In this document: positions 5,902-7,028 of the stretch, piece after piece | Position numbering within the stretch: position 1 is the stretch's first letter | Layout: each line of letters opens with the position of its first letter | Assembly: GCA_946410505.1 (NCBI GenBank) | Contig: CAMKAP010000106.1 | Coordinates: 1-7,028 of the forward strand | Direction of reading: 5' to 3' | Length of the DNA stretch: 7,028 bases | Source: an uncultured Clostridia bacterium | Lineage (GTDB): Bacteria; Bacillota_A; Clostridia; Oscillospirales; Oscillospiraceae | Notes under the pieces: generated by a model | Database searches by the model: none | What the model was told of the DNA's origin: nothing | What the model saw: the letters and a program-made list of their open reading frames with translations, nothing else | Position numbers and translations under genes: made by a program

Positions 5902-6159
5902 ATGGGCGAGGAATTGTTTGAGATCGTGGCTGACAGCGTGATCGTGGAGGTCACAGATCCGAGAAGCGGCCAAGTCTATCGGCGGGAGCTCCCCATTGAT
6001 TACTATGAGAACGCAAACTTTCTGCGCCTTCGCGGAGAGAATATGGACGGGAGCCTTGCTCAGCTCGTTTTTTACACGCCCCGCGGCATCGAGCGCGTGA
6101 AGGACATCACCGGCAAGGGGCCGGATCATGATCGCTGCGGCGGCCACGGACACAAATAA
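5902..6159 (+). CDS. Small hypothetical protein with His/Cys-rich C-terminal tail, first gene of the mop operon
   Basis: I do not recognise this 85-residue protein. It has no signal peptide or membrane segment. Residues 1-70 look like a small folded, strand-rich domain (alternating hydrophobics in FEIVADSVIVEVTD and LRLRGENMDGSLAQLVFYT) with several charged turns. The last residues, DHDRCGGHGHK (75-85), place His76, Cys79, His82 and His84 close together, as in metal-binding tails. Codon use and the strong Shine-Dalgarno site support a real gene. It is followed by mop after 52 bases and sits directly behind a good promoter, so the two are probably co-transcribed. A role as accessory factor, metal or sulfur handler or assembly protein for the oxidoreductase is inference from position and tail only. 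Confidence 0.75.
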   Translation: MGEELFEIVADSVIVEVTDPRSGQVYRRELPIDYYENANFLRLRGENMDGSLAQLVFYTPRGIERVKDITGKGPDHDRCGGHGHK

Positions 6160-6167
6160 GTGCACGA

Positions 6168-6181
6168 CCCTTGTGTAAGGG
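6168..6181 (+). promoter_or_regulatory. Small hairpin between the 85-residue gene and mop
   Basis: CCCTT-GTGT-AAGGG forms a perfect 5-bp stem with a four-base loop in the 52-base gap, ahead of the strong AGGAGG site (6199-6204, seven bases before the ATG at 6212). No U-tract follows. It may simply mark an RNA processing or stability site, or be chance. Confidence 0.3.
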
Positions 6182-6211
6182 AAATCATAAAACATATGAG
6201 GAGGAGAGCAA

Positions 6212-7028
6212 ATGATCAGAAAAACGCTTGTTATCAACGGCGTTACCCGGAATCTGGTTCTTGAAAAAGACGAGACTCTGGCGACCGTTCTGCGCGAGCA
6301 CCTGCTGCTGACCGGCTGTAAGATCGGCTGCGGTGAGGGCCACTGCGGTGCATGCAACGTCATCATGAACGGCAAGGTCACCAAGTCCTGCATCTACAAG
6401 ATGAGCAGAGTCCCAGACAACGCCGAGATCACCACCATTGAGGGCGTCGGCACCCTGAGCGACATGCACCCGCTGCAGGTGGCCTGGATGGCCCACGGCT
6501 GCGCCCAGTGCGGCTTCTGTACGCCGGGCTTTATCATCAGCGCCAAGGTGCTGCTGGAGAACAATCCCAGCCCCACCCGCGAGGAAGTGCGCGACTGGTT
6601 CAACAAACAGCGCAACCTCTGCCGCTGCACCGGCTACAAGCCCCTGGTGGACGCCGTTATGGACGCTGCCGCCGTGCTGCGCGGCGAGATGAGCAAGGAG
6701 GATCTCGTCTTCAAGCCCACCGGAGACAGCATCAAGGGCACGAAATACATTCGTCCTTCCGCTGCCCAGAAGGTCACCGGCACCTGGGACTTCGGCGCTG
6801 ACGACGCGCTGAAGATGCCCGGCTGCCTGCGTCTGGCTCTGACCCAGGCAAAGGTCTCCCACGCCAACATCAAGTCCATCGACACCTCCGAGGCCGAGAA
6901 GATGCCCGGCGTTGTCAAGGTCATCACCTACAAGGACATCCTCGCCGCCGGCGGCACCAACCAGATCAACGGTCTGGTCATGCTGCCCAAGCACAACAAG
7001 ACCGACGGCTTTGAGCGCCCGGTCCTCT
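6212..7028 (+). CDS. mop: Mop-type molybdopterin-dependent aldehyde oxidoreductase (partial, C-terminus off the right edge)
   Basis: Xanthine oxidase-family molybdenum hydroxylase, expected to oxidise aldehydes to carboxylates using molybdopterin cytosine dinucleotide. The frame is open from ATG 6212 to the window edge, 272 codons of an expected 900 or so. Residues 1-78 are a plant-type [2Fe-2S] domain with Cys40, Cys45, Cys48 and Cys60. Residues about 85-160 are the helical [2Fe-2S] domain with Cys100, Cys103, Cys137 and Cys139 (CGFC and CRCTGYKPL). After a linker, TKYIRPSAAQKVTGTWDFGAD starts the Moco-binding part directly, without an FAD domain. This layout and the cysteine numbering match Desulfovibrio gigas aldehyde oxidoreductase as I recall it, and long stretches look nearly identical. 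An AGGAGG site lies seven bases before the ATG. After about 25 mixed codons the codon use becomes strongly C/G-ending, suggesting high expression. The actual substrate is unknown. Confidence 0.95.
   Translation, partial: MIRKTLVINGVTRNLVLEKDETLATVLREHLLLTGCKIGCGEGHCGACNVIMNGKVTKSCIYKMSRVPDNAEITTIEGVGTLSDMHPLQVAWMAHGCAQCGFCTPGFIISAKVLLENNPSPTREEVRDWFNKQRNLCRCTGYKPLVDAVMDAAAVLRGEMSKEDLVFKPTGDSIKGTKYIRPSAAQKVTGTWDFGADDALKMPGCLRLALTQAKVSHANIKSIDTSEAEKMPGVVKVITYKDILAAGGTNQINGLVMLPKHNKTDGFERPVL

Noticed and set aside
6185..6994. 269-codon minus-strand open frame across mop
   Set aside because: Antisense to an unmistakable aldehyde oxidoreductase with all eight Fe-S cysteines; the low-complexity Gly/Ala/Leu/His composition reflects the mirrored codon bias.

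Overview
The window is a compact molybdenum locus from an anaerobic, moderately GC-rich bacterium. Strong AGGAGG-type ribosome binding sites, a short clostridial-style lipoprotein signal on ModA and the protein sequences suggest a Bacillota/Clostridia genome, perhaps a gut Oscillospiraceae-like lineage. The class assignment is inference; no rRNA or other phylogenetic marker is present.

Layout. Two transcription units diverge from an AT-rich 321-base intergenic region (5581-5901). Leftward (minus strand), in order of transcription: a MocA-like molybdopterin nucleotidyltransferase fused to a ModE-type winged-helix domain (5580-4657); a histidine phosphatase fused to an HD hydrolase domain (4660-3611, ATGA overlap); a MoeA-like molybdopterin-binding protein with a C-terminal four-cysteine tail (3593-2568); a 108-base gap with a 25-bp palindrome; then modA (2459-1626), a hairpin, modB (1570-896) and modC (899 to beyond the left edge, ATGA overlap with modB). 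Rightward (plus strand): an unrecognised 85-residue protein with a His/Cys-rich tail (5902-6159), then the first 272 codons of a Mop-type aldehyde oxidoreductase (6212 to beyond the right edge).

How it fits together. ModABC imports molybdate. The MoeA-like protein plausibly inserts Mo into molybdopterin or handles the cofactor. The MocA-like domain would add the nucleotide (molybdopterin cytosine dinucleotide is the form used by this enzyme family). The Mop-type enzyme, with two [2Fe-2S] clusters and no FAD domain between them and the Moco domain, is the likely client. The ModE-like helix-turn-helix on the nucleotidyltransferase, with no molbindin sensor domain, suggests a protein that makes the cofactor and also regulates the locus. 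Good candidate operators lie at the modA and mop promoters.

The enzyme families are individually known. The most interesting parts are the two domain fusions, the small His/Cys-tailed protein ahead of mop, the cysteine tail of the MoeA-like protein, and the palindromic control sites. No mobile elements, CRISPR arrays, tRNAs or rRNAs were seen.
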